Shown here: one piece after another, positions 6,989-14,769 of the stretch
How positions within the stretch are numbered: position 1 is the first letter of the stretch
How the letters are laid out: each line of letters starts with the position of its first letter
Source: UBA1046 sp050945515
GTDB lineage: Bacteria > Bacillota > Clostridia > Saccharofermentanales > DTU023
Length of the DNA: 59,481 nucleotides
NCBI GenBank assembly: GCA_050945515.1
Contig: JBMNTB010000011.1
Coordinates: 1 to 59,481 of the forward strand
Direction: 5' to 3'
The notes under the pieces: generated by a model
What the model was told of the DNA's origin: nothing
Databases searched by the model: none
Seen by the model: the letters and a program-made list of their open reading frames with translations, nothing else
Program-made: the position numbers and the translations under genes

Positions 6989-8350
6989 ATGTCACGGCAG
7001 AATGTTCTGGGCACGGAAAAAATAAGCAAGTTGTTTTGGAAACTGGCTTTGCCTTCCGTAGTAGCTCAGGTTGTCAATATGCTCTACAACATGGTAGATC
7101 GCATCTATATCGGACATATCCGGGATGTCGGCCCTTTGGCCCTAACCGGTGTCAGTATCAGCATGTCAATCATTATGCTGATCACCGCTTTTGTAGTTTT
7201 AATTGGTGTGGGAGGTGCGCCTCGAGCTTCAATCGCCCTGGGAGCAGGCGAAAAAGAGAAAGCGGAAAAGGTAATGAATACAGCTATGAGCGCCTTAGTT
7301 GTTACGGGCCTTTTGCTGACAATTATCTTCTTTGTCTTTGCCGAGCCTTTGCTGAGGCTAGTGGGAGCCAGCGAGGCCAGCTTGCCATATGCCATGGAGT
7401 ATACACGGATATATGTCTTGGGCACTCTAGCCGTCATGCTCTCACTGGGGCTAAATTACTTTATCAGCGCTCAAGGCTTTGCCGCAACAGCAATGAAGAC
7501 AACTCTGATCGGTGCAATAGCTAATATTATTCTCGACCCGATCTTCATTTTTGCCTTTGGCCTGGGCGTGGCCGGAGCCGCAATCGCCACAGTGATATCA
7601 CAGCTAATATCGGCTTGCTGGGTTATTCATTTCCTACAAAGCGAGAAAAGCCTGGTCCGGCTTCGTCTTGGCAGCTGGACCCTCTCCAAAGAATATCTGC
7701 TGCCGATCCTGGCCTTGGGCATGTCACCTTTCATCATGAATTCGACGGAGAGTTTGCTGCAAATCGCTTTTAATCGTTCACTCTACCACTATGGCGGCGA
7801 CCTTTATGTGGGTACAATGGCAATCAACGCTGCCGTTCTGCACATGGTGATCGTACCAATTAGTGGTATTTCGCACGGGACAACTTCTTTGATCAGTTAT
7901 AATTACGGAGCTCGTAATCCGGAACGGGTTAGGCAGTCTTTCCGATTGCTGTTAACCGTGACAGTAAGCCTGACTGTACTGGCGGCTTCGATCATTCAAA
8001 TCGTGCCACAATTGTTTACCGGATTATTCACTAAAGATCCAGAGCTTACTGCTGCCACCATCTCCACCATGCGAATTTATTGTCTGGGCATTTTCTTTAT
8101 GGGTTTTCAAAACTCTTGCCAACAGAGTTTCATCGCCTTCGGCCAGGCCAGGATCAGCATGTTCATGGCTTTGCTGCGCAAGGTTATTCTTCTGATTCCC
8201 CTGATATTTATCTTGCCCAGACTGTTCAGGCCGGCGGTTTATGCTATCTACTGTGCAGAGCCCATCGCTGATTTTCTGGCCGCAGCAGTTACTACAACGA
8301 TGTTCCTGAGATTTTTGAAAAAAGAACTCGCTGAATTGGCATTGAATTAA
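6989..8350 (+). CDS. MATE-family multidrug/cation antiporter
   Basis: About 453 residues with twelve hydrophobic helices in two similar halves, the usual MATE size and layout. These carriers export drugs or metabolites across the inner membrane in exchange for Na+ or H+. Typical segments are LALPSVVAQVVNMLYNMVDRIYIG near the N-terminus (first helix, with the conserved VD..Y/FIG turn) and the matching stretch around residues 250-290 in the second half. ATG at 6989 has GGATGG eight bases upstream; GTG at 6986 is the alternative. It stands alone on the plus strand, divergent from the tRNAs and convergent with thrC (20 bp apart, no clear terminator between them). Substrate unknown. Confidence 0.92.
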   Translation: MSRQNVLGTEKISKLFWKLALPSVVAQVVNMLYNMVDRIYIGHIRDVGPLALTGVSISMSIIMLITAFVVLIGVGGAPRASIALGAGEKEKAEKVMNTAMSALVVTGLLLTIIFFVFAEPLLRLVGASEASLPYAMEYTRIYVLGTLAVMLSLGLNYFISAQGFAATAMKTTLIGAIANIILDPIFIFAFGLGVAGAAIATVISQLISACWVIHFLQSEKSLVRLRLGSWTLSKEYLLPILALGMSPFIMNSTESLLQIAFNRSLYHYGGDLYVGTMAINAAVLHMVIVPISGISHGTTSLISYNYGARNPERVRQSFRLLLTVTVSLTVLAASIIQIVPQLFTGLFTKDPELTAATISTMRIYCLGIFFMGFQNSCQQSFIAFGQARISMFMALLRKVILLIPLIFILPRLFRPAVYAIYCAEPIADFLAAAVTTTMFLRFLKKELAELALN

Positions 8351-8370
8351 ATTGAGGCCGAAACAGTCCT

Positions 8371-9879
8371 TTAGGCGATTCCGAGTTGTTCCAGAATGGT
8401 CTTGCTCAATTCGCCTTTCTTTACTGTTGGCAAAGGCATTGTATCTTGCTCTGCCATATGGGAAAAAATGCCCGGTATGGCAAGTCCGATCTCTTGTTCC
8501 AGTTCGGCAATTAGAACTTTGCGGCTGCGTCCCCTGGCATAGCCTCTTCCGCGCAGCGCCTCAGCCATGGTTTGAACAAAACGGTACGGACTGTCCAGAT
8601 TGAGAATAACCGCCGGCAGATCAGTCTTCTGGCGGTCACGCCAAGTCTCATAGGCTGATAGAGCTCCTGCCGTCTGGGGATCGAGCGCATAGTCTGTGCG
8701 GTCATAAATCGACAAGATCAGGCCGCTGATCCTGCGGTCATCAACTGTAACAGCTTCCATGACAGCTTTCATCTGAGCCGCATCCCCGGCGCTAAGCCGG
8801 ATAATGCCCTCATTGATCAAATCATTTAAATACAGTGTGACCCGATTACTGTCGCGCGCCAAAATCTCATAGAGCAGACGTTCGACATTCATCGGCAGAT
8901 CGACATCCATACCGGGTAGATCTGTACGTAAGATTTCTTGCTTTCGTCTATAACTACCTTCTCGGATCAGATCGGCCAGCCCTTTATTGCGATTGGTTAC
9001 TACGAGAATCTTAGCGATCGGCAGGCCCATCTGGCGTGCATATAGAGCCGCTACCAGTTCGCTGCCATTACCCGCCGGAACGGATAGGACAAAGCCTTCG
9101 TCAGCATTTAGACTCTCATGAGCATAAAGCCAGGAGGCTGCCCAGCAATAATAAGCGATCGCAGGCATGATCCTGACCCAGCTCAGAGAATTGGCTGTAG
9201 ATAGAATCACCTGATGTTGCTTTAGTTTTTCCACCAGATCGCGGTCGGCTAAGCAGTTTCTGATCTCCAGAGACAATTCATCAAATGAAGCCAAAGAAGA
9301 AGCGGCAAAGCAATTATGGCCGCAAGCTGCTCGCATTTCCTGTTCGGTCTGACCAGGCTCACCGCTGCTGGCGAAAAAGGCCATAACGGCAAAGTTCTCA
9401 ATATCGGCCATGCTCGTTAGAGCAGCAATGCCAGCATTACCGGTCGTGGCAGTCAACAGCAGCTGCTGCATCCCGTCCCCTGTCTTTTGTCCGGCCAGAC
9501 TCAAGAGAGGCGGCACCAGCATCATGGAATAATCCTTGCCTGATGCGGTCGGACCTGAATCCAGCCGCAACAGATGCTCGTAAGGATTATATGGATTAAG
9601 CTGCTCTAGAAAAGCCGGTCGGTCGCCGAAATTCGCTTCCGAATAAACAGTCGCACAGATTTCTTCCAACTCCTGGGCGGAAAAATCTGTCAAATACAGT
9701 TCCAAAACACTGGCTACTGCCTGATAATACGGCCTTGACGATAATGAGCGGATCCAGTCCTGATCGACTTGCGGTATAGTCTGTGGTACAAATAGTCCGC
9801 CATCTGTGGGTACACCCTGTCTTAAAGCTTCGGAAGGCGTGCAGGGTGGCTGAATGCCCCTGGTACTGATATATAGCAT
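8371..9879 (-). CDS. thrC: Threonine synthase, divergent
   Basis: PLP enzyme of the last threonine step (O-phosphohomoserine to threonine). The 502 residues follow the ThrC order: STRG near residue 5, EALRQGVPTDGGLFVP, then a lysine motif at about 108-116, and later ANSLSWVRIMPAIAYY, VPAGNGSE, TNRNKG and NVERLLYEI. The lysine motif reads GPTASGKD (K115) where the family usually has GPTxAFKD, and the glycine loop is TATTGNAG instead of TSGDTG. Both changes touch the PLP pocket, so the substrate or activity may differ. ATG at 9879 follows AGGTG. It is the last gene of the folC-TPR-thrC group, 27 bp after the TPR gene. Confidence 0.85.
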   Translation of the reverse strand: MLYISTRGIQPPCTPSEALRQGVPTDGGLFVPQTIPQVDQDWIRSLSSRPYYQAVASVLELYLTDFSAQELEEICATVYSEANFGDRPAFLEQLNPYNPYEHLLRLDSGPTASGKDYSMMLVPPLLSLAGQKTGDGMQQLLLTATTGNAGIAALTSMADIENFAVMAFFASSGEPGQTEQEMRAACGHNCFAASSLASFDELSLEIRNCLADRDLVEKLKQHQVILSTANSLSWVRIMPAIAYYCWAASWLYAHESLNADEGFVLSVPAGNGSELVAALYARQMGLPIAKILVVTNRNKGLADLIREGSYRRKQEILRTDLPGMDVDLPMNVERLLYEILARDSNRVTLYLNDLINEGIIRLSAGDAAQMKAVMEAVTVDDRRISGLILSIYDRTDYALDPQTAGALSAYETWRDRQKTDLPAVILNLDSPYRFVQTMAEALRGRGYARGRSRKVLIAELEQEIGLAIPGIFSHMAEQDTMPLPTVKKGELSKTILEQLGIA

Positions 9880-9906
9880 CTAAACACCTATCTTCCCAAT
9901 CTCTTA

Positions 9907-10692
9907 CTAATCGTGCGGATATCTTGAGCGGTACATATCGAGTAGATCCGCAATCTCCTGTTTAGCAGGCGCTTGCTGCTCCATTTGTTGCTCCAGCCAA
10001 TCAAGTTTCTGCTCTGTTCTCCGGTTGCTGATAATACCGGGCCTGATCAGAAAATAAAAGAGCAGAAAAATCACAGCACAGATGATTACAATCAAGCTGA
10101 TAAGCTGCACCTTGCGGTTGTCTGATTGTCCGGTGTCAAGTTTCAGACCTGGTGGCAGTTTGCCTTGTTCTTGCGCTCTGATCTGTTTCAGGACTTCCTC
10201 CCGCTCTCTAGCCGTAGCCATGCGCATTTTATCCGCTCTGCGCCCGTGTTCGGAACGCTCCAGAACTCCGCCCCGAATCAGATCGGCCTTGACGCGGTTG
10301 AGCATATTGTCTTTGCGTCGTCGCTCCTTACTTTTAGCTTTATCTCTGATCTTACCTTCCCGGGCGACCAATTTTGCCGCCTCGACTATCTCGTATTCTT
10401 GCTCGGATAAATCAGATAGTTGGGCTTTCTGAAACATCTCCTCTGCCGCCCGCCAGTTCTGCTGTCGGCACAGGCAGAGTCCGTAAAGATAGGCCGCCTG
10501 TGAAAAGAGCGAAAACTCACTGGTCAGACGATCCAGGGCAATCATCGCTACATCCCAATTGTCATTTTCAATCTGATCCAGAGCACGATTATACATGGCC
10601 ACAGCACGTTCGCCCTCCCTTTCAGAAGCGCCAACCCTAACTTCACCAACCTGTAATTTATGTAGTTTTTTTATTTCCAGTTCCCAATTCAT
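9907..10692 (-). CDS. TPR-like protein with a C-terminal membrane anchor
   Basis: 261 residues of unknown function. The N-terminal third (about residues 25-110) has helical repeats that look like tetratricopeptide units (NRALDQIENDNWDVAMIALD, then YLYGLCLCRQQNWRAAEEMF). A basic, charged middle part follows, probably a coiled coil. One strong membrane helix lies near 200-225, and an acidic/Gln-rich tail ends the protein. With no signal peptide, the TPR part would face the cytoplasm. ATG 10692 is preceded by AAGGG; a GTG at 10746 is possible but overlaps folC. It lies 10 bp after folC and 27 bp before thrC, so it is co-transcribed. I do not recognise the family. Confidence 0.75.
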   Translation of the reverse strand: MNWELEIKKLHKLQVGEVRVGASEREGERAVAMYNRALDQIENDNWDVAMIALDRLTSEFSLFSQAAYLYGLCLCRQQNWRAAEEMFQKAQLSDLSEQEYEIVEAAKLVAREGKIRDKAKSKERRRKDNMLNRVKADLIRGGVLERSEHGRRADKMRMATAREREEVLKQIRAQEQGKLPPGLKLDTGQSDNRKVQLISLIVIICAVIFLLFYFLIRPGIISNRRTEQKLDWLEQQMEQQAPAKQEIADLLDMYRSRYPHD

Positions 10693-10702
10693 GCTTAAAC
10701 CC

Positions 10703-12130
10703 TTAATACTTCCTACTGTATCTTCTAAGATCAGCACGGATAGCACCTGCCAGATATAATGAACCGAAGACTACCAGTGGCAGCCCGCTGCTCCGGGCCA
10801 GCTCCACTGCTTGCCTTGTCGCTTCACCGGCAGCGGTAATTACTACAGCACGCATATTATAACTGTCTTCGCATTCATATTCTATATCAGACTTCATGAG
10901 CTGATTGATTTCCGCCGCCAAAAGATCTGCCCGCAGGCTTCTGGGATTAGGCGGCTCGGTCGCAATAATATGCGCCGGTCGATATTTGCGATTGATCAGA
11001 ATTGCAGACAAAATTTCTCGATAGTCCTTATCTTCCAGCACACCTATCAGGAAGATTACTCTCTGCCCGAGCAAAATCTGATCCAAAGTCTCAGCCAATG
11101 CCATACTGCCCTGAGGATTGTGGGCGCCGTCCAGCAAAATAAAAGGTTCGGCAGCAGAAATAATCTCCTGCCGTCCCGGCCAAGTTGTGCTGCGGATGCC
11201 GGCAGCTATGCACTTGGCTTCCAGATAGGGGCGGGCAGCAGTTGCAGCCAGCATCGCATGTAAAGGCTGATAGGAGCCCGGAAGCCGGGTACAATAACAT
11301 TCGCCTGCAGCAGAGAAATGCTGCCCTGAAAGATCACAGTTTTGCGTTCTCACGGCAATATAGTTGGCACCTTGATCTAGTCTCCCATCAGGTCCGATCC
11401 AGGTCAGAGGACAGGACAGCTCAGCCGCCTTTTCGTTCAGTACTGTGCGGACAATGTCCTGGTCAGTGACGGAAAGATAAGAAGCTGCGGGATCATAAGC
11501 ATAGACCGGTGTCCCCTTCTTGAAGATCCCCGCTTTCTCGGCAGCAATCTCAGCAATGGTCATGCCCAGTCTGTCCATATGGTCATAGCCGAGCGATGTA
11601 ATGATGATTGCTTCGGGCTGGTTGCAGATATTGGTCGCATCAAGCCTGCCACCCAAGCCGGTCTCCAACACGACATAGTCGCAGTTTTGTTCGGCAAACC
11701 AGACCATAGCAGCGGCAGTTATCAATTCAAATTCAGTCGGATGCTCCTGACCTGTCGCCAGCATATCTGTCACTGCCAGGCGTATCTTGGACATAATTCG
11801 AGCAAAATCGACTTTATCTATCTCCCCTGTTTGTTCGTCCCGGTCATATTCCGCCAGGTCCGCAGCTCCGGACAATATTCTTATGCGTTCAGTAAAGCGC
11901 TCCAAATAGGGGGAAGTAAACCAGCCGACTCGATAACCACCTGTAGCTAGAATATGAGTTAGATAACTACTGGTTGAACCTTTCCCATTGGTGCCGGCTA
12001 GATGGAAAACTTTGAGTTTTTGCTCCGGCCGACCCAGGCGACGGCTGAGTTCAAGCATCCGTTCCAGTCCGGGCTTAATGCCGAAGCTCAGAGCGGACTG
12101 CAAATAGGCCAATGCCTCAGGATAATTCAT
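10703..12130 (-). CDS. folC: Folylpolyglutamate synthase / dihydrofolate synthase
   Basis: Cytoplasmic Mur-ligase-type enzyme that adds glutamate to dihydropteroate and folates. 475 residues, slightly longer than usual. The P-loop is GTNGKGSTSSYL at about residues 46-57, SPYLERFTERI follows near 93, ETGLGGRLDATN near 155-167, and the ligase motif LLDGAHNPQG near 330. The start at 12130 lies inside the end of the GtrA-like gene (14-bp overlap), which indicates translational coupling. The downstream TPR gene starts 10 bp after its stop. Confidence 0.95.
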   Translation of the reverse strand: MNYPEALAYLQSALSFGIKPGLERMLELSRRLGRPEQKLKVFHLAGTNGKGSTSSYLTHILATGGYRVGWFTSPYLERFTERIRILSGAADLAEYDRDEQTGEIDKVDFARIMSKIRLAVTDMLATGQEHPTEFELITAAAMVWFAEQNCDYVVLETGLGGRLDATNICNQPEAIIITSLGYDHMDRLGMTIAEIAAEKAGIFKKGTPVYAYDPAASYLSVTDQDIVRTVLNEKAAELSCPLTWIGPDGRLDQGANYIAVRTQNCDLSGQHFSAAGECYCTRLPGSYQPLHAMLAATAARPYLEAKCIAAGIRSTTWPGRQEIISAAEPFILLDGAHNPQGSMALAETLDQILLGQRVIFLIGVLEDKDYREILSAILINRKYRPAHIIATEPPNPRSLRADLLAAEINQLMKSDIEYECEDSYNMRAVVITAAGEATRQAVELARSSGLPLVVFGSLYLAGAIRADLRRYSRKY

Positions 12131-12581
12131 CTTTTGCTCCGGAGCGCCGGGTAAACACTAATAATTTGCCGACTAGATAATTGGCAATCACTACGCCGAC
12201 CATGCCAAAGAATTTTGCCCAGGGCACATGTTTCAGAATCGGCATCATCTTCCGATAACCCAGCACATCATAGATCAGATATAGGCCAAAATCCTCAAAG
12301 ATAAATGAGATCACCAATCTGGCGGCGGCAAAGCGGATCAATTCCGGCCAGACTTTCCCCTTGGAGCGGAAAACATAAATTCGATTGGTTATATAGGCAA
12401 ATAAGATGGCAGAAACATAAGCAACTTTATTGGTGATATGGAGCCAATCCAGGCCGAGATAGCGATTACCCAGCACAGTAATGCAGATATTGACCAGAGT
12501 CGTCAGAACGCCAATGATAAGATAGCGCAGAACCTCTGCTCTGCTCAGCAGGGCTCTAAGCTTAGCCAAATAATTGCGCAT
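12117..12581 (-). CDS. GtrA-like membrane protein
   Basis: 154 residues with four membrane helices, the size and pattern of the GtrA/DPMS3 family, whose members help move polyprenyl-linked sugars across the membrane or support glycosyltransferases. Recognisable pieces are YLIIGVLTTLVNI in helix 1, AILFAYITNRIYVF in helix 2 with the conserved N-R-x-(Y/W)-V-F, and NYLVGKLLVF in the last helix. Its ATG shares a base with the TGA of the cohesin gene (TGATG), so the two are translationally coupled. No glycosyltransferase is adjacent, which is odd for GtrA. The neighbourhood suggests an envelope role (inference). Confidence 0.88.
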   Translation of the reverse strand: MRNYLAKLRALLSRAEVLRYLIIGVLTTLVNICITVLGNRYLGLDWLHITNKVAYVSAILFAYITNRIYVFRSKGKVWPELIRFAAARLVISFIFEDFGLYLIYDVLGYRKMMPILKHVPWAKFFGMVGVVIANYLVGKLLVFTRRSGAKDELS

Positions 12582-14758
12582 CAGATCTCTCCGCGATCTC
12601 CGTATAAATCGTCAGTCTCAGTAAAATCACCGTTATTGGATCTGCCGGAGGCACTGTTTTTTCTCTGTTGGTGGCGGAAACGCATGGTCCTATCTCTATG
12701 CTCCTCATTGACAGGATCCAACAAAGTAGAGCTGTCGCTCGCTGTTTCATCAGCGATCTCTGTTGCTTGGGTCGATAGTTCAGGTTCAGCCTCTGTCATT
12801 ACGCTATCGTGAAGGTCAAGCGGATCAACATAATCTGCAAAAGCAGAAATATCTGCAAAGGCAGAAGACATATATGAAGGCTCAGTCGAAACTTCAGCAG
12901 GTTCTGTCGGCTCTTCCGGATTTACCTCAGAAAAATCATCAATAGCTTCTGCTGCCGAGGTCATAAATTCTGTTTCGGACAATCCCTTCATCACTTTGTT
13001 CTTCGGATCGCTGAAACTATCGGCAAGATACCAGGGTAGATCATCCTGACCAGTAGAGCCTTTGATCTCAGGTTTTCTGGTCCGAACCCTGGCAGAACCT
13101 GCATTTTGTGCCGCTGAAGCTCTCACATCGGCATTGTTATTCTTATAGGGCTCATGCTTATCTTCTTTAGCAAAGGGCTCATGATTATCTGTTTTGGCAG
13201 TCGGCAAGGGTCTTCTGCCCGAGCCGGATGACGATCTCTCCGTCGGTTTGGACGGTTCGGATGGCCTGGACGGCTTAAGCGGTGTAGGTGGTTTGGATGG
13301 CTTGGATGATGTTCCCTGCGGTGGTCTTCGTTTTGATTTTCTTCCGGCCAAGAACCAGAAAAGCAGCCAGCTGATCAATAAAGTAGCAGCCAATACCATA
13401 ATCAGCACCCTGGTGTTCTGGGCCTTGTCCTGTAGCTCGTCTACTTCCGCTTTATAGTATTCCAGGTCCTCAAGTACCAAATCCGGTACTGGATCAATAA
13501 TATCATCCTCTGTTGGCTCCGGGATCATGCTCTCAGAAACTACCGGCTCGGTCGGATCCGGATCCGGTATGACCAAGGGCAGATAAAGATAAGGGAAGAT
13601 TGAGCCGGTCAAACTGTCATAATAATAAAAACCGGTAGCTTCACCTTCATCAGCTTCTTCTTCGTCGCCCTCAACTGTATCAATATTTACATTATCAGCA
13701 TTTGCTTCGTCAGCAATCAAATAGAGTAAATAGATCTGCTCCGGCATCCGCACAATGCCCTTGGGCAGCTCCTTCTCAGGATCAGCCTGAAAAGCGGGAT
13801 AATTCTTTCCTGCCAGATTAATTTCAGTTGCCACAAAACCATGGGGCACCAGATCGTCCTTGCTCGGTAAGGCGATTCTGAATTTGCCTTTCGGATAGCT
13901 GATCTCTTTGTACGGCACATAGACTTCGTCATGAACATCTAGATAATAATAAGCACGTTCGCCCTCTGAGCTTTCCAGCCAATACAGGCGCAAACTGGTG
14001 CCTGCCTGTACCAACTCCGTCGAATCTTCGCCGGCAGGAGCAAATCCTGTCGGTATATCCCCGGACGCAGGCGGTTCTCCGGCCGGATAGAGCTTTTTAC
14101 CGCTATAGGAATTATAGTTCTCAACAATTTTCGGCGTCGTTTCGGTAATCTCAGTTGTCTCAGCTGTCGTTTCCTCGGCGGTCGGTTTCTCTGTAGGTTT
14201 CTTCGTGGCCTTAGGTGTAGGTTTTGGCGTGGGTTTCGGTGTGGGTTTTGGAGTCGGTTTCGGAGTCGGCGTTGCCGGCGGCGGAGCCGCAGAAACAGTT
14301 ACTGCGGCTGTACTGATTCCCGCTGATAATTCATCAACTCCAATCGTCATTGATGTTAAGGTAAAAACAGCACTATCGACTACTTTGACCGCTTTAAACT
14401 TAATTGTCGCAATATTTGTGCCCGTATAGGAACTGCCTTTGTAAACCCCGACATTGACAACGCCAGCACTTATTACCCCGTCGTCTTCAACACCTGAGAT
14501 CTTAGTATTATTTGTGTGACTTACAAAAGTAAAGGCATTGCTATCATACTTTATAGTTGCACCATAGGATGTGAAAGTCATTTCGGCGTTCAGACTTACT
14601 GTCACATTAACAGTATCGCCAACATTTAAGCTGGTTGTCGAGACGCTAATTCGCGGTGCTGCAGCACGGACCTTTTGCACTTGGATTGTTAAAACAAGGG
14701 CCAGAACCAAAAATAACGAAAGTATAAGCCTAAAATATTTCTGACGATTCTTTATCAT
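12581..14758 (-). CDS. Membrane-anchored cohesin-domain protein with a long cytoplasmic tail
   Basis: 725 residues. An N-terminal signal sequence ending near VRAAAP is followed by a cohesin-like beta domain (about 36-157: PRISVSTTSLNVGDTVNV, then VNVGVYKG and TIKFKAV), which in cellulosomes binds dockerins. Then come a (PTPK)-type linker at 158-195, a Thr-rich stretch, an unrecognised domain at about 225-400, one membrane helix near 454-475, and about 250 Pro/Ser/Thr- and acid-rich residues predicted to be inside. I chose ATG 14758 because GAAGAGG lies just upstream; TTG at 14773 is in frame and overlaps the previous stop. The gene before it encodes a dockerin protein, a natural partner for this cohesin. 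No carbohydrate-binding module or S-layer anchor is present, unlike cellulosomal scaffoldins. Confidence 0.82.
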   Translation of the reverse strand: MIKNRQKYFRLILSLFLVLALVLTIQVQKVRAAAPRISVSTTSLNVGDTVNVTVSLNAEMTFTSYGATIKYDSNAFTFVSHTNNTKISGVEDDGVISAGVVNVGVYKGSSYTGTNIATIKFKAVKVVDSAVFTLTSMTIGVDELSAGISTAAVTVSAAPPPATPTPKPTPKPTPKPTPKPTPKATKKPTEKPTAEETTAETTEITETTPKIVENYNSYSGKKLYPAGEPPASGDIPTGFAPAGEDSTELVQAGTSLRLYWLESSEGERAYYYLDVHDEVYVPYKEISYPKGKFRIALPSKDDLVPHGFVATEINLAGKNYPAFQADPEKELPKGIVRMPEQIYLLYLIADEANADNVNIDTVEGDEEEADEGEATGFYYYDSLTGSIFPYLYLPLVIPDPDPTEPVVSESMIPEPTEDDIIDPVPDLVLEDLEYYKAEVDELQDKAQNTRVLIMVLAATLLISWLLFWFLAGRKSKRRPPQGTSSKPSKPPTPLKPSRPSEPSKPTERSSSGSGRRPLPTAKTDNHEPFAKEDKHEPYKNNNADVRASAAQNAGSARVRTRKPEIKGSTGQDDLPWYLADSFSDPKNKVMKGLSETEFMTSAAEAIDDFSEVNPEEPTEPAEVSTEPSYMSSAFADISAFADYVDPLDLHDSVMTEAEPELSTQATEIADETASDSSTLLDPVNEEHRDRTMRFRHQQRKNSASGRSNNGDFTETDDLYGDRGEI
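14213..14273 (-). repeat. Short tandem repeats coding for a Pro-Thr-Lys linker
   Basis: About 60 bp of degenerate 12-bp units coding for the PKPT linker of the cohesin protein. Such tracts vary in length between strains by slippage. Confidence 0.7.
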
Positions 14759-14769
14759 GAAATTCCTCT

